Source: Magnetovibrio sp. (lineage in GTDB: Bacteria; Pseudomonadota; Alphaproteobacteria; Rhodospirillales; Magnetovibrionaceae). Taken from it: DNA of 14,561 bases. Positions 1 through 7,434 of the stretch are shown piece by piece. The stretch lies in assembly GCA_016763255.1 (NCBI GenBank), contig JAESUA010000007.1:1-14561 (forward strand), written 5' to 3'. Under the pieces are notes generated by a model that had not been told where the DNA came from, made no database searches, and was given only the letters and a program-made list of their open reading frames with translations. The position numbers were made by a program, and so were the translations under genes. Each line of letters starts with the position of its first letter. Within the stretch, counting starts at the first letter, position 1.

Positions 1-790
1 CACGCACCACCTGCGCGTAAGCTTGCGGGCTGGGGGCGTCGGCTTCGTCATCTTCACCGTAAGCAATGCCGAGGCCGCCGCCGATGTCCAAGATATCGAT
101 CTCATGGCCTTGCGCGCGCAGCAAATTGACCAATTCACCGGCGCGCGTATAGGCCGCGCGAAACGGTTCCAAATCCAAAAGTTGCGAGCCGATGTGCATC
201 GACAGACCACGCATATTGATGCCCGCAAGCGTGGCACCATGGCCGTAAACCTCAAGCACCCGGGTCCATTCGATGCCAAATTTGTTTTCCAGCTTGCCGG
301 TGGAGATCTTTTCATGGGTGCCCGCATCAACATCCGGATTAACGCGCAGGGTCACCGACGCCTCAACGCCCATTTCACTGGCGATCACGCTAATACGCTC
401 CAGCTCAGGCTCTGATTCAACGTTGATCTGCTTGATGTTAGCACCCAGCGCCATGCGGATTTCATTGTCGGTTTTGCCAACCCCGGAAAAAACAATATGG
501 CGCGGGTTCACGCCGGCCTTCAAGGCCCGGGTCAACTCACCACCGGACACCACATCTGCGCCCGCGCCCAGGCGCGCCAAGGTGCGGATTACGGCTTGGT
601 TGGAATTGGCTTTGACCGCAAAGCACACCAACGCATTTAAGCCGCGCATGGCATCGGAAAAAATATTGAAATGACGCGTCAAGGTGGCGCTGGAATAGGC
701 GTAAAACGGTGTGCCAATCTGATCGGCAATGTCGCTCACCGCCACGTCTTCGGCATGCAACCGTCCGTTTTTGTAAGTGAAGAAGTCCAT
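1..790 (-). CDS. lysA: Diaminopimelate decarboxylase, 3' part cut by window edge
   Basis: PLP-dependent enzyme that decarboxylates meso-diaminopimelate to L-lysine, the last step of lysine synthesis, in the cytoplasm. Reading the minus strand from the ATG at 790 gives about 263 residues open to the window edge. They begin MDFFTYKNGRLHAEDV and contain CFAVKANSNQAV with the Schiff-base lysine at about residue 60, MHIGSQL with His at about 199, and the glycine-rich phosphate-binding stretch DIGGGLGIAYGED. All of these are typical of the fold-type III decarboxylase family, which is usually about 420 residues long, so roughly a third is missing beyond position 1. Upstream of the start there is only a weak AAGG, about 10 bases away. 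The gene lies 29 bases after the LptM-like gene and probably shares a transcript with argH. Ornithine/arginine decarboxylases of the same fold are less likely because of the argH-lptM-lysA context and the motif wording. Confidence 0.95.
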   Translation of the reverse strand, partial: MDFFTYKNGRLHAEDVAVSDIADQIGTPFYAYSSATLTRHFNIFSDAMRGLNALVCFAVKANSNQAVIRTLARLGAGADVVSGGELTRALKAGVNPRHIVFSGVGKTDNEIRMALGANIKQINVESEPELERISVIASEMGVEASVTLRVNPDVDAGTHEKISTGKLENKFGIEWTRVLEVYGHGATLAGINMRGLSMHIGSQLLDLEPFRAAYTRAGELVNLLRAQGHEIDILDIGGGLGIAYGEDDEADAPSPQAYAQVVR

Positions 791-819
791 TGAGCTTGAA
801 CCTTATTGGTTAGGTCATG

Positions 820-960
820 TTAATTCGGATAGTCGCGGGGGTACGTCGTACCCGTCGGGGCTTCGGGGGCCCCTTTACGTCCGCATGCGCTCAGCGCGCC
901 CGCAACCATCAACATGGCAACGGCGATGGTGAAAAAACGAATCAATCCGGGGCGCATCAT
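820..960 (-). CDS. lptM: LptM-like small lipoprotein (46 aa)
   Basis: A short reading frame of 46 codons plus TAA. The N-terminus is [10 protein letters not shown], then a hydrophobic segment (residues 10-22) and the lipobox LSAC, so Cys26 should be lipidated after signal peptidase II cleavage. The mature part is [20 protein letters not shown]. The C-G-x-K-G start followed by prolines and a YPRxYP tail is the hallmark of the LptM (YifL) family. Those small outer-membrane lipoproteins assist maturation of the LptDE lipopolysaccharide translocon. The ATG overlaps the argH stop as ATGA, so translation is probably coupled; AAAGG lies about 8 bases upstream of the start. Placement between argH and lysA is common in proteobacteria. 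Lipoprotein identity is seen directly; the LptM role is by family resemblance. Confidence 0.87.
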   Translation of the reverse strand: MMRPGLIRFFTIAVAMLMVAGALSACGRKGAPEAPTGTTYPRDYPN

Positions 961-2366
961 GTCAAAAACCTTTCGCGGGCATGGGCCACTTGGGCGCGCA
1001 CGTTGTCCGGTGCGGTGCCGCCCAAACTGGTGCGGCTGGCAACCGAGTTATCAACCCCCAGCACGCCATAGATTTCGTCGGTGATGCCCGCGTTGATGCT
1101 TTGAAACTCATCAAGGCTCAAATCTTCCAATTCGCAGTCTTTGTCTTCGGCCAGCTTGACCACCGCACCGGTGACATGGTGAGCATCGCGAAACGGCAAG
1201 CCCAGTACCCGCACCAGCCAATCGGCGAGATCGGTGGCGGTGGTGAAGCCCCGTCCCGCGTCGGCCTTCATGCGATCGGTATTAAAGGTCGCGGATTTGA
1301 ACATCCCGGTCATCGCGGTGACGCACAGCTCGGCGGTGTCGGATGCATCAAACACCGGTTCTTTGTCTTCTTGCATGTCTTTGCCATAGGTCAGCGGCAG
1401 CCCCTTCATCACGGTCAGCATGCCCATCAAGGCACCGAACACCCGGCCGGCCTTGCCGCGCACCAATTCGGCCGCATCGGGGTTGCGCTTTTGCGGCATG
1501 ATCGAGCTGCCCGACGAAAAATCATCGGAAATACGGATAAAGGCAAATTGCTGCGACGCCCAGATGACCATTTCTTCGGCCATGCGCGACAGATGCACGC
1601 TCAAAATCGACAACAAAGAGAGATATTCCAGGGCAAAATCGCGATCCGACACCGAATCCAGCGAGTTTTGCGTCGGTCGATCAAAGCCCAAGGCCTGTGC
1701 CGTGGCTTGCCGATCGATGGGGAACGAGGTTCCGGCCAGCGCCGCCGCGCCCAACGCGCATTCGTTCATCAGCGCCCGACAATCTTGCACCCTTGAGCGA
1801 TCCCGGCCCAACATTTCGGTGTAAGCCAAAAGATGATGGCCCAAGGTCACCGGCTGAGCGGCCTGCAAATGGGTAAATCCCGGCATCACCGTGGCGGCGT
1901 GTTCTTCGGCGCGATCAATCAGGGCTTCTTGCAAACCCATCAAGGCCCCATCGAGACCGTCGAGGCCATCGCGCACCCACAGCTTCAAATCGGTAGCCAC
2001 CTGATCGTTACGCGACCGGCCGGTGTGCAAACGCCCCGCCGCATCACCGATTTTTTCACGCAGACGATTTTCCACGTTCATGTGGATGTCTTCAAGAGCA
2101 CGCGAAAACGCGAACGTGCCCGCCATAATTTCGCCTTCGATTTGGTTTAAACCTTCAAGGATGGCTTTGCCGTCGTGTTCGGTTAAGATACCCTGAGTGA
2201 CCAGCATTGCGGCATGCGCACGTGATCCCCGGATATCTTGGGCGAACAGGCGCTTATCAAAGCCGATGGAGGCATTGATTTCTTCCATCACGGCGGATGG
2301 ACCGGCCTTAAAACGTGCGCCCCAAATGGTGCTGGTGTTGGTCGAATTGTCGTTGTCGTTGCTCAT
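957..2366 (-). CDS. argH: Argininosuccinate lyase
   Basis: Cleaves argininosuccinate to arginine and fumarate, the last step of arginine synthesis; cytoplasmic homotetramer. The product is 469 residues from the ATG at 2366, close to the usual 460. It has the fumarase/aspartase superfamily signature [12 protein letters not shown] at about residues 286-297, with the mobile-loop serines that include the catalytic one. It also has [11 protein letters not shown] near residue 115 and [16 protein letters not shown] near 155-170. A TTG at 2381 would add five residues (MDPVS). I prefer the ATG because the sequence after it ([10 protein letters not shown]) is an ordinary flexible N-terminus and a GGATCC element lies upstream at a tolerable distance; the evidence on the start is not strong. 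It is followed by lptM (4-base overlap) and lysA. The gene faces away from tlpA with 16 bases between the start codons. Confidence 0.97.
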   Translation of the reverse strand: MSNDNDNSTNTSTIWGARFKAGPSAVMEEINASIGFDKRLFAQDIRGSRAHAAMLVTQGILTEHDGKAILEGLNQIEGEIMAGTFAFSRALEDIHMNVENRLREKIGDAAGRLHTGRSRNDQVATDLKLWVRDGLDGLDGALMGLQEALIDRAEEHAATVMPGFTHLQAAQPVTLGHHLLAYTEMLGRDRSRVQDCRALMNECALGAAALAGTSFPIDRQATAQALGFDRPTQNSLDSVSDRDFALEYLSLLSILSVHLSRMAEEMVIWASQQFAFIRISDDFSSGSSIMPQKRNPDAAELVRGKAGRVFGALMGMLTVMKGLPLTYGKDMQEDKEPVFDASDTAELCVTAMTGMFKSATFNTDRMKADAGRGFTTATDLADWLVRVLGLPFRDAHHVTGAVVKLAEDKDCELEDLSLDEFQSINAGITDEIYGVLGVDNSVASRTSLGGTAPDNVRAQVAHARERFLT

Positions 2367-2373
2367 GCTCACA

Positions 2374-2379
2374 GGATCC
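2374..2379. promoter_or_regulatory. Palindromic GGATCC between divergent starts, possible ribosome-binding site for both
   Basis: The 16 bases between the argH ATG (2366, minus) and the tlpA ATG (2383, plus) contain GGATCC, which reads the same on both strands. On the plus strand AGGA at 2373-2376 sits 6 bases before the tlpA ATG, a good Shine-Dalgarno. On the minus strand GGA sits about 10 bases before the argH ATG, a weaker one. Both promoters must lie inside the opposing coding sequences or overlap them. The dual role is inferred. Confidence 0.4.
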
Positions 2380-2382
2380 AAG

Positions 2383-3000
2383 ATGAACCGAAAAAATCAT
2401 CTCTCAAAAATCAAAAATACCCGCACCATATTGGGCTGGATGACCCGCATGGCAATCCTGGGCTTGTGTGCCATTGTGGTGATATCCGGGCGCGTTGCAA
2501 GTGCCGAGACGGATGTGATCGATATCCCCCTGGAACTGGCCAATAAGCTGCGTCCCGCGATCACCGGCGAAGGCGCATTTGATACGCCTTTTTTTGACGG
2601 CAAGAAAGTCCCCATCACCCTCGCATCGCTGAAGGGGCGGGGCGTAGTATTGAACTTTTGGGCCACCTGGTGTGCCCCGTGCGTGCGTGAAATGCCTGCC
2701 CTGGATCGCTTGGCGCAAAAGCTCCAAGGCACCGGTGTTGAGGTCATCACGATATCCCAAGATCGCAAAGCGCTGAAAAAAATCCCACCGTTCTTTAAGG
2801 CCAACACGATTGAAAATCTGGACGTCTATTTCGATCCGAGAAACAAGCTGTCGCGCAAGTTGGGGGTCGAAGGCCTGCCCACCACGGTCTTGCTGGCCGC
2901 CGATGGTCAGCTCACCGGACGGGTATTGGGAGTTCTGGAATGGGATTCGCCCGAAACCATCAACTATTTGGTGCAAACCCTGGGCCCCAAAGCCCCCTGA
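2383..3000 (+). CDS. tlpA: TlpA-type thioredoxin-like protein, membrane-anchored or secreted
   Basis: Thiol-disulfide oxidoreductase of the TlpA/ResA/CcmG group, acting on the periplasmic side. Family members reduce apocytochrome or copper-site cysteines, for example during cytochrome oxidase assembly; the substrate here is not known. The 205-residue product has a basic start ([14 protein letters not shown]), a hydrophobic segment at about residues 23-35, and a possible cleavage site after VASA (residue 41), so it is either anchored or exported. The thioredoxin domain shows [17 protein letters not shown] with Cys97 and Cys100, and the cis-proline loop [11 protein letters not shown] with Pro166. 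The start is chosen at 2383 because AGGA lies 6 bases upstream and the residues before it would overlap argH. A later ATG at 2440 would remove the basic N-terminus. Divergent from argH, an arrangement I recall from other alphaproteobacteria such as Bradyrhizobium. Confidence 0.88.
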   Translation: MNRKNHLSKIKNTRTILGWMTRMAILGLCAIVVISGRVASAETDVIDIPLELANKLRPAITGEGAFDTPFFDGKKVPITLASLKGRGVVLNFWATWCAPCVREMPALDRLAQKLQGTGVEVITISQDRKALKKIPPFFKANTIENLDVYFDPRNKLSRKLGVEGLPTTVLLAADGQLTGRVLGVLEWDSPETINYLVQTLGPKAP

Positions 3001-3045
3001 AGCGGCCACTTTTCCGACACCTCTAAATAGAACTTGTATGCCGCA

Positions 3046-3059
3046 TTGATTACAGGCAA
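3046..3059 (+). promoter_or_regulatory. Weak FNR/FixK-like box upstream of the sensor kinase
   Basis: The intergenic region 3001-3210 contains TTGATTACAGGCAA. Compared with the FNR/FixK consensus TTGAT-N4-ATCAA the left half is perfect and the right half matches at 3 of 5 bases. It is about 150 bases before the kinase start. I flag it only because the kinase has a FixL-like PAS domain; a match this weak can occur by chance. Nothing else compelling is visible in the region except the inverted repeat at 3078-3099. Confidence 0.15.
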
Positions 3060-3077
3060 GTTTCCCTGATAAAACCA

Positions 3078-3099
3078 TGGGATAAAGAGAATGATCCCA
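3078..3099. repeat. Short inverted repeat upstream of the sensor kinase
   Basis: TGGGAT at 3078-3083 and ATCCCA at 3094-3099 form 6-base perfect arms around a 10-base spacer. There is no T-run, so it is not an obvious terminator for tlpA. It could be an operator or chance. Confidence 0.2.
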
Positions 3100-3210
3100 C
3101 CAAGCTGGCAAAACGTTGGTTTGGAAAGTGATGCATCAACCGCTGTGGGTTGGTGCTATCTTGGCGTGACATGTCTGTGACCGCATTCGACAGTCTTCCT
3201 AGGGGCTTTG

Positions 3211-5964
3211 ATGACACACAAAAAGACGCCAATTATTGCCCGGGGCAGCGCCCCGCTGCCGCGGCGCATCAAGATGCCCCCGCGTCCAGACAGCGCTGAG
3301 CAACGCCTTCATGATATTGTTTCAACCGTTGGCGATTGGATCTGGGAAACCAATGAAATCCTGGAACTGACGTTCATTTCGGACCGTTTTCAAGAAACCA
3401 TCGGCCTGCCACCGGAAGTTCTGTTAGGCAAAACCCTACAGCAAGTCGTTCTCGCCGATGAAAAAGCCGGCGATAAAGACAGCCCGGTCGTCTTCACCCT
3501 GGAACACCGCGAACCCTTTAACGATATCGCCTGCTCGCTGATGGCCGCAGATGGTGAAATTTTGCACTTCACGCTGGCTGGCGTGCCATTTTACAGCGCC
3601 AACAATATGTTTCGCGGTTACCGTGGGGCCGCACACAACATCACCCATCAGCTGGAAACCCAGCGCCAATATCATCAAATTAAGCAGTCTTCGCCCCAGC
3701 CATTGCTCGCCGAAGTCAGCCGTGAAGACGCGCTCAAACACGCCGCACAGGTCGAAGGCCCCAATGAAGCCTTTGTCATTTACGACCAAGACGGCAAGCT
3801 GATGGCCGCCAGTGAGGACTATGCTGAATTATATCCCGGCCTGAGCGACATGATTTTGGAGGGCAACACCCTCAAAGATATCCTCACCCAAGCGGCTAAG
3901 CGACTGAACATCAAAGAAGCCCAGGGTCGGCTAGACGAATGGGTCGCGCAAAAGCTCGAAGAACGCCTCAACCCCCAACCTTCACACCAAGAAATCTATC
4001 GCGGTGGGCGATGGTGGCGGATTCACGAACAGCGCACCCGCGATGGCCAGGTTTTGAGCCTGCACACCGACATCACCCACATCAAAAATATGGAAGCCTC
4101 GCTGCTGGACGCGGAAACCCGCTACCGCAAGTTGGTGGAAATGGCCCCGGACCTCACCTGTGTGGTCACCGACGGCATCATCACCTTGATGAATTCAGCC
4201 GGCGCAAAGATGCTCATAGCCGACGACCCGGCGTGGTTCATCGGCAAGCCTTTCAATGATTTTGTGCATCCCGATTTCCACATTATTTTGCGTGACGAAA
4301 TCGAACACCTGTTTGACGAACAATGGATGCCGTTGCGCTTGATCCTCAGCAACGGTGTGACCATCGATGCGGAACTGTCGGCCCTGCCCTTTTCGGATCG
4401 TGGCCTCAAAACCGTCATGTTGGTGGCGCGTGACACGTCGGAACGCAAACGTGCCGCGGTGGCCTTGATCCGGCGCGACTTTCAGTTGCAAGGCATCATG
4501 GATACGGTGATTGATGGCATCATCACCATCGACGAGAAAGGCATTGTGCAGTCCTTTAACCGGTCGGCCGAAAAAATATTTGGCTACCGTGCCCATGAGG
4601 TCATCAATCGCAACATCAAGATGCTGATGCCTTCGCCCTTCACCGAAGAACACGACGGCTACTTGGCCAATTATCACCAGACCAAGAAGGCTCGTATCAT
4701 CGGCAAAGGCCGCGAAGTGGTCGGGCAGCGCAAAGATTCCTCCACCTTTCCGCTGGATCTCGCCATCAGTGAAATGAAGCAGGACGGCAAATCTTTGTTC
4801 ATCGGCGTGGTCCGCGATATCACCGAACGCAAAGTCGCCGAAAAAGAACTCACGGAAAGCCGCGAACGCTTTAAATTGGCTATCAGCGGGGCCGGCGAAG
4901 GCATCTGGGATTGGAACGTGCAATCCGACCAGCTTTATATTTCCGCCAAAATCCGCGATTTGACCGGCTATAAACGCAATTTCATCAAAACAAACTCATG
5001 GTTGCGCATGATTCACCCCGATGATCGTGGTGAATACCAATATCGCCTGATTCGCCACCTCCAAGGTCATACCCCATCGTTTTTTGCCGTATGCCGCTTG
5101 CATCACAAAGACGGCAGCGCGCGTTGGATCCGCATATCCGGCATGGCCTTGCGCGACAAGGCGGGCTGGGTCTATCGCATGGCCGGATCTGTCGGTGACA
5201 TCACCGAGCGCATCAAATTCCAACACCAAATCATCGAAGCCAAGGAACGCGCAGAAATTGCCAACCGCGTGAAGACCGAATTTTTGGCCAACATGTCCCA
5301 TGAGCTGCGTACCCCGCTGAACGCGATCATCGGTTTTTCCGATGTGATTTTATCGGGACTGTTTGGCGGCGTTGAGCCGCGCTACCACGAATACATCGAA
5401 AACATCCGTGACAGCGGCATGCACCTTTTGGCGGTGATCAATGATATTTTAGATGTATCGCGGATCGAAGCGGGGCGCATGGATCTGCACCCCGAACGCA
5501 TCCATGCCAGCGAACTTATCGATTCCGCCATCCGCCTGATCCGTGACCGCGCCACCGAAGCCGAACTGTCTTTGACCCGGCGGGTGGCCAAAGATTTGCC
5601 GGATATGATGGTCGACAGCCAACGCCTCAAACAAATTCTTCTCAACATCTTGTCCAACGCGGTCAAATTCACCCCCGCCGGCGGCAAGGTAGTGGTTAAG
5701 GCCTCGCTGCACAAAAACGGTGAGTTGGTCATCGCCATCCAAGATACCGGCATCGGCATGACCCAAGAAGACATCGCCACGGCGTTGACGCCGTTTGGCC
5801 AAGTGGACAGTAAATTGGCGCGCAAATTTGAAGGCACGGGCCTGGGATTACCCCTGACCAAAAGCTTTGTCGAACTGCACGGTGCCCAATTGCGCATCGA
5901 TTCGACGCCCAACGTCGGCACCACCGTATCCGTGCATTTCCCCCCCGAACGCGTCGTCACCTGA
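3211..5964 (+). CDS. Soluble multi-PAS histidine kinase with FixL-like PAS domain
   Basis: Sensor kinase of 917 residues with no transmembrane segment, so it should sense a cytoplasmic signal. Domains by my reading: PAS1 about 30-145 (ending AAHNITHQLE), a divergent PAS-like domain about 180-290 (ending LHTDITHIKN), PAS3 about 301-412 (ending ARDTSERK), PAS4 about 420-540 (ending VVRDITERK), PAS5 about 549-668 (ending VGDITERI). Then come the HisKA domain with SHELRTPLNAIIGFS and phospho-acceptor His697, and the HATPase with N-box LLNILSNAVKFTP, DTGIGM (Asp845) and GTGLGLPLTKSFVELHG. PAS4 contains EEHDGYLANY and IIGKGREVVGQRKD. His481 and Arg501 are spaced like the heme His200 and distal Arg220 of Bradyrhizobium FixL. 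The start is the ATG at 3211, 5 bases after AGGGG; a TTG three bases earlier is less suitable. No receiver domain is fused and no response regulator is in the window, so the partner is unknown. The EEP-family gene follows after 41 bases. Confidence 0.93.
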   Translation: MTHKKTPIIARGSAPLPRRIKMPPRPDSAEQRLHDIVSTVGDWIWETNEILELTFISDRFQETIGLPPEVLLGKTLQQVVLADEKAGDKDSPVVFTLEHREPFNDIACSLMAADGEILHFTLAGVPFYSANNMFRGYRGAAHNITHQLETQRQYHQIKQSSPQPLLAEVSREDALKHAAQVEGPNEAFVIYDQDGKLMAASEDYAELYPGLSDMILEGNTLKDILTQAAKRLNIKEAQGRLDEWVAQKLEERLNPQPSHQEIYRGGRWWRIHEQRTRDGQVLSLHTDITHIKNMEASLLDAETRYRKLVEMAPDLTCVVTDGIITLMNSAGAKMLIADDPAWFIGKPFNDFVHPDFHIILRDEIEHLFDEQWMPLRLILSNGVTIDAELSALPFSDRGLKTVMLVARDTSERKRAAVALIRRDFQLQGIMDTVIDGIITIDEKGIVQSFNRSAEKIFGYRAHEVINRNIKMLMPSPFTEEHDGYLANYHQTKKARIIGKGREVVGQRKDSSTFPLDLAISEMKQDGKSLFIGVVRDITERKVAEKELTESRERFKLAISGAGEGIWDWNVQSDQLYISAKIRDLTGYKRNFIKTNSWLRMIHPDDRGEYQYRLIRHLQGHTPSFFAVCRLHHKDGSARWIRISGMALRDKAGWVYRMAGSVGDITERIKFQHQIIEAKERAEIANRVKTEFLANMSHELRTPLNAIIGFSDVILSGLFGGVEPRYHEYIENIRDSGMHLLAVINDILDVSRIEAGRMDLHPERIHASELIDSAIRLIRDRATEAELSLTRRVAKDLPDMMVDSQRLKQILLNILSNAVKFTPAGGKVVVKASLHKNGELVIAIQDTGIGMTQEDIATALTPFGQVDSKLARKFEGTGLGLPLTKSFVELHGAQLRIDSTPNVGTTVSVHFPPERVVT

Positions 5965-6005
5965 ACGGCTAAACCTGTTACACTGTTGGGCAAGGAGGTC
6001 TGGAT

Positions 6006-7013
6006 ATGACCATTCCCAACGGCGCCGCACCCTTTCGCATCGCGACATTCAACATGGAAAGTCTCGATGAACCACCGCGTGCACGGGCCTCCTTGGACAG
6101 CCGAATCAAAGCACTACGGCCACAGCTGGTGCGTTTACGCGCCGACATTTTGTGCCTGCAAGAGGTCAACGGTCAGCTTCAAGAGGACGCCACCAAACGA
6201 TCTTTGCATGCCTTGGACGCGGTGCTCAAAGGCACCCAATATGAAGACTACCACCGCGCGGTAACCCAAAGCCCCTCGGGGCGCGGGGTGCGTGATCGCC
6301 ACAATCTGGTGACCTTATCGCGATTTCCGATCATTGATGCCCAAGAAGTGTGGAACCACTTGGTGGAGCCACCGCTGTTTCGCTGCACCACATCCGACCC
6401 ACCACAAAACGGTCCCATGCCGGTGCATTGGGACCGACCGTTTTTATATGTCGACGTCGATTTGGGCGAGGGGCAAAAGCTGGTGGTGGTTAATGTACAT
6501 TTGCGGGCCCCGCGCGCGGCATTTGTGGCCGGGCAAAAACACGATCGGCACAGCTGGAAAACCATGTCCGGCTGGGCGGAGGGCTATTTTCTCGCCACCA
6601 TTAAGGCCGCTGGCCAAGCGCTCGAGGTGCGCACCTTCTTAGATCGTTTGTTCGATCTAGACCCTGAGGCCCTGGTTTGCGTGGTGGGAGACTTTAATTC
6701 CGATGATGACCAAGCACCCGTGCGCATCATCAAGGGTGATGAAGAAGACACCGGTAGCGGCGAATTTGCCCCCCGCATGCTGATTGCAGCGGAACGCAGC
6801 TTACCGCTAAGCCAGCGTTTTTCGGTAATCCATCGCGGCCGAGGGCATATGGTCGATCACATCTTGGTGTCGGCACAATTGTTGGGCTGGCTGGGTCATG
6901 TGGAATGCCACAACGAAGCCCTGCATGACGAAGTCAACAGCCCCGCAGCCGTCGCCGGCGCGCCGGAATCATACCACGCGCCGGTACTGGCTGAATTACA
7001 AATGCCTGCTTAA
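6006..7013 (+). CDS. Endonuclease/exonuclease/phosphatase-fold hydrolase
   Basis: Predicted metal-dependent phosphoesterase of 335 residues with the DNase I/exonuclease III (EEP) fold. Family landmarks in order: ATFNMESL (Asn16), ADILCLQEVNG with metal-binding Glu53, VVVNVHLRAPR (His165), VGDFNSDDDQ (Asp229, Asn231) and the terminal HMVDHILVS (Asp284, His285). All catalytic positions seem present, so it should be active. The substrate cannot be read from sequence, because the family includes nucleases, sphingomyelinases and inositol or nucleotide phosphatases. No signal peptide or membrane segment is visible, so it is probably cytoplasmic. The start is firmly set by AAGGAGG 7 bases before the ATG. 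It probably shares a transcript with the upstream kinase, 41 bases away; no terminator lies between them. Its TAA stop interlocks with the stop of the convergent minus-strand gene in a TTAA. Confidence 0.88.
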   Translation: MTIPNGAAPFRIATFNMESLDEPPRARASLDSRIKALRPQLVRLRADILCLQEVNGQLQEDATKRSLHALDAVLKGTQYEDYHRAVTQSPSGRGVRDRHNLVTLSRFPIIDAQEVWNHLVEPPLFRCTTSDPPQNGPMPVHWDRPFLYVDVDLGEGQKLVVVNVHLRAPRAAFVAGQKHDRHSWKTMSGWAEGYFLATIKAAGQALEVRTFLDRLFDLDPEALVCVVGDFNSDDDQAPVRIIKGDEEDTGSGEFAPRMLIAAERSLPLSQRFSVIHRGRGHMVDHILVSAQLLGWLGHVECHNEALHDEVNSPAAVAGAPESYHAPVLAELQMPA

Positions 7014-7216
7014 GACATGGGCTCAAGTTTGCTGGTGTGGCCGATGCCACCCATGTTGGCGCGGGTCAACTGTACCTTCATCGGATCGATGCTTTGCGTA
7101 AGCCACTGCTTAAAGGACCGAATGGCTTTGGCAAAATAATGAGCACGCTGTACGCGGGCTTCACGGATTGCGGCTTCGATCATGGCGCGTTCTTGAATGT
7201 CGCTGGTGAAGGTCAT
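7010..7216 (-). CDS. Small hypothetical protein (68 aa), helical and basic
   Basis: I do not recognise a named family. From the ATG at 7216 the product is 68 residues, beginning MTFTSDIQERAMIEAAIREA. Residues 5-45 read as one long amphipathic helix (RAMIEAAIREARVQRAHYFA, then KAIRSFKQWL), rich in Arg and Lys, and the tail (46-68) looks unstructured. Short alphaproteobacterial proteins with an E-A-x-R-x-x-R-A helix of this kind are common and of unknown function. The frame stays open upstream to a TTG at 7297, but the ATG gives a more natural protein. A weak GAGAG lies about 10 bases before it. A hairpin (7237-7256) sits just upstream. The stop overlaps the stop of the convergent EEP gene. Function unknown; that it is a gene is moderately supported. 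Confidence 0.55.
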   Translation of the reverse strand: MTFTSDIQERAMIEAAIREARVQRAHYFAKAIRSFKQWLTQSIDPMKVQLTRANMGGIGHTSKLEPMS

Positions 7217-7236
7217 TTTAATCGTACTCTCATTGT

Positions 7237-7256
7237 GGCCGACCTTAGGGTCGGTC
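7237..7256. promoter_or_regulatory. Hairpin or operator palindrome upstream of the small minus-strand gene
   Basis: GGCCGACC, loop TTAG, GGTCGGTC: six perfect pairs (CCGACC/GGTCGG) extended by one G-T and one G-C pair. It lies 20 bases upstream of the ATG at 7216, just before the presumed ribosome-binding site. There it could fold in the leader RNA or bind a repressor as the palindrome CGACC-TTAG-GGTCG. On the plus strand no proper T-run follows, so a terminator is unlikely. The rest of 7217-7434 shows no gene. A poor promoter match (TTGTCA, 17 bases, TAGCTT) starts near 7368, ahead of the aminopeptidase. Confidence 0.35.
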
Positions 7257-7434
7257 CGTTTGTTGGGGAGACAAGAGGCACTATATTCATTTTGCAACGC
7301 AGCATAATTGCCCTTTCCCCCACTCTGCCATGCGCTCAGTGCATAGCAAAATGTAGGCAGCGCCCCTTGTCACACAGCACCGCGCCCCCTAGCTTCAAAG
7401 AAGACTCATCGATTCAACGGATAAGCGTTAACTC

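Noticed and set aside
981..1796. 271-codon plus-strand frame opposite argH
   Set aside because: Shadow of argH: the minus strand encodes a full argininosuccinate lyase with its signature, and the plus frame shows no domain.
2197..2382. Upstream extension of tlpA into argH
   Set aside because: The extra residues are the antisense of argH; the ATG at 2383 has AGGA at ideal distance and gives a sensible signal anchor.
2404..3111. 235-codon minus-strand frame opposite tlpA
   Set aside because: tlpA has WCAPC, a cis-Pro loop and a good ribosome-binding site; the antisense frame has none of these.
3091..3180. 29-codon plus-strand frame (ATG at 3091) before the kinase
   Set aside because: Only a weak purine stretch precedes it and the peptide has no recognisable feature; indistinguishable from chance.
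4195..4923. 242-codon minus-strand frame opposite the kinase PAS3-PAS4 region
   Set aside because: Antisense to clear PAS domains; repetitive His/Phe/Gly composition typical of shadow frames.
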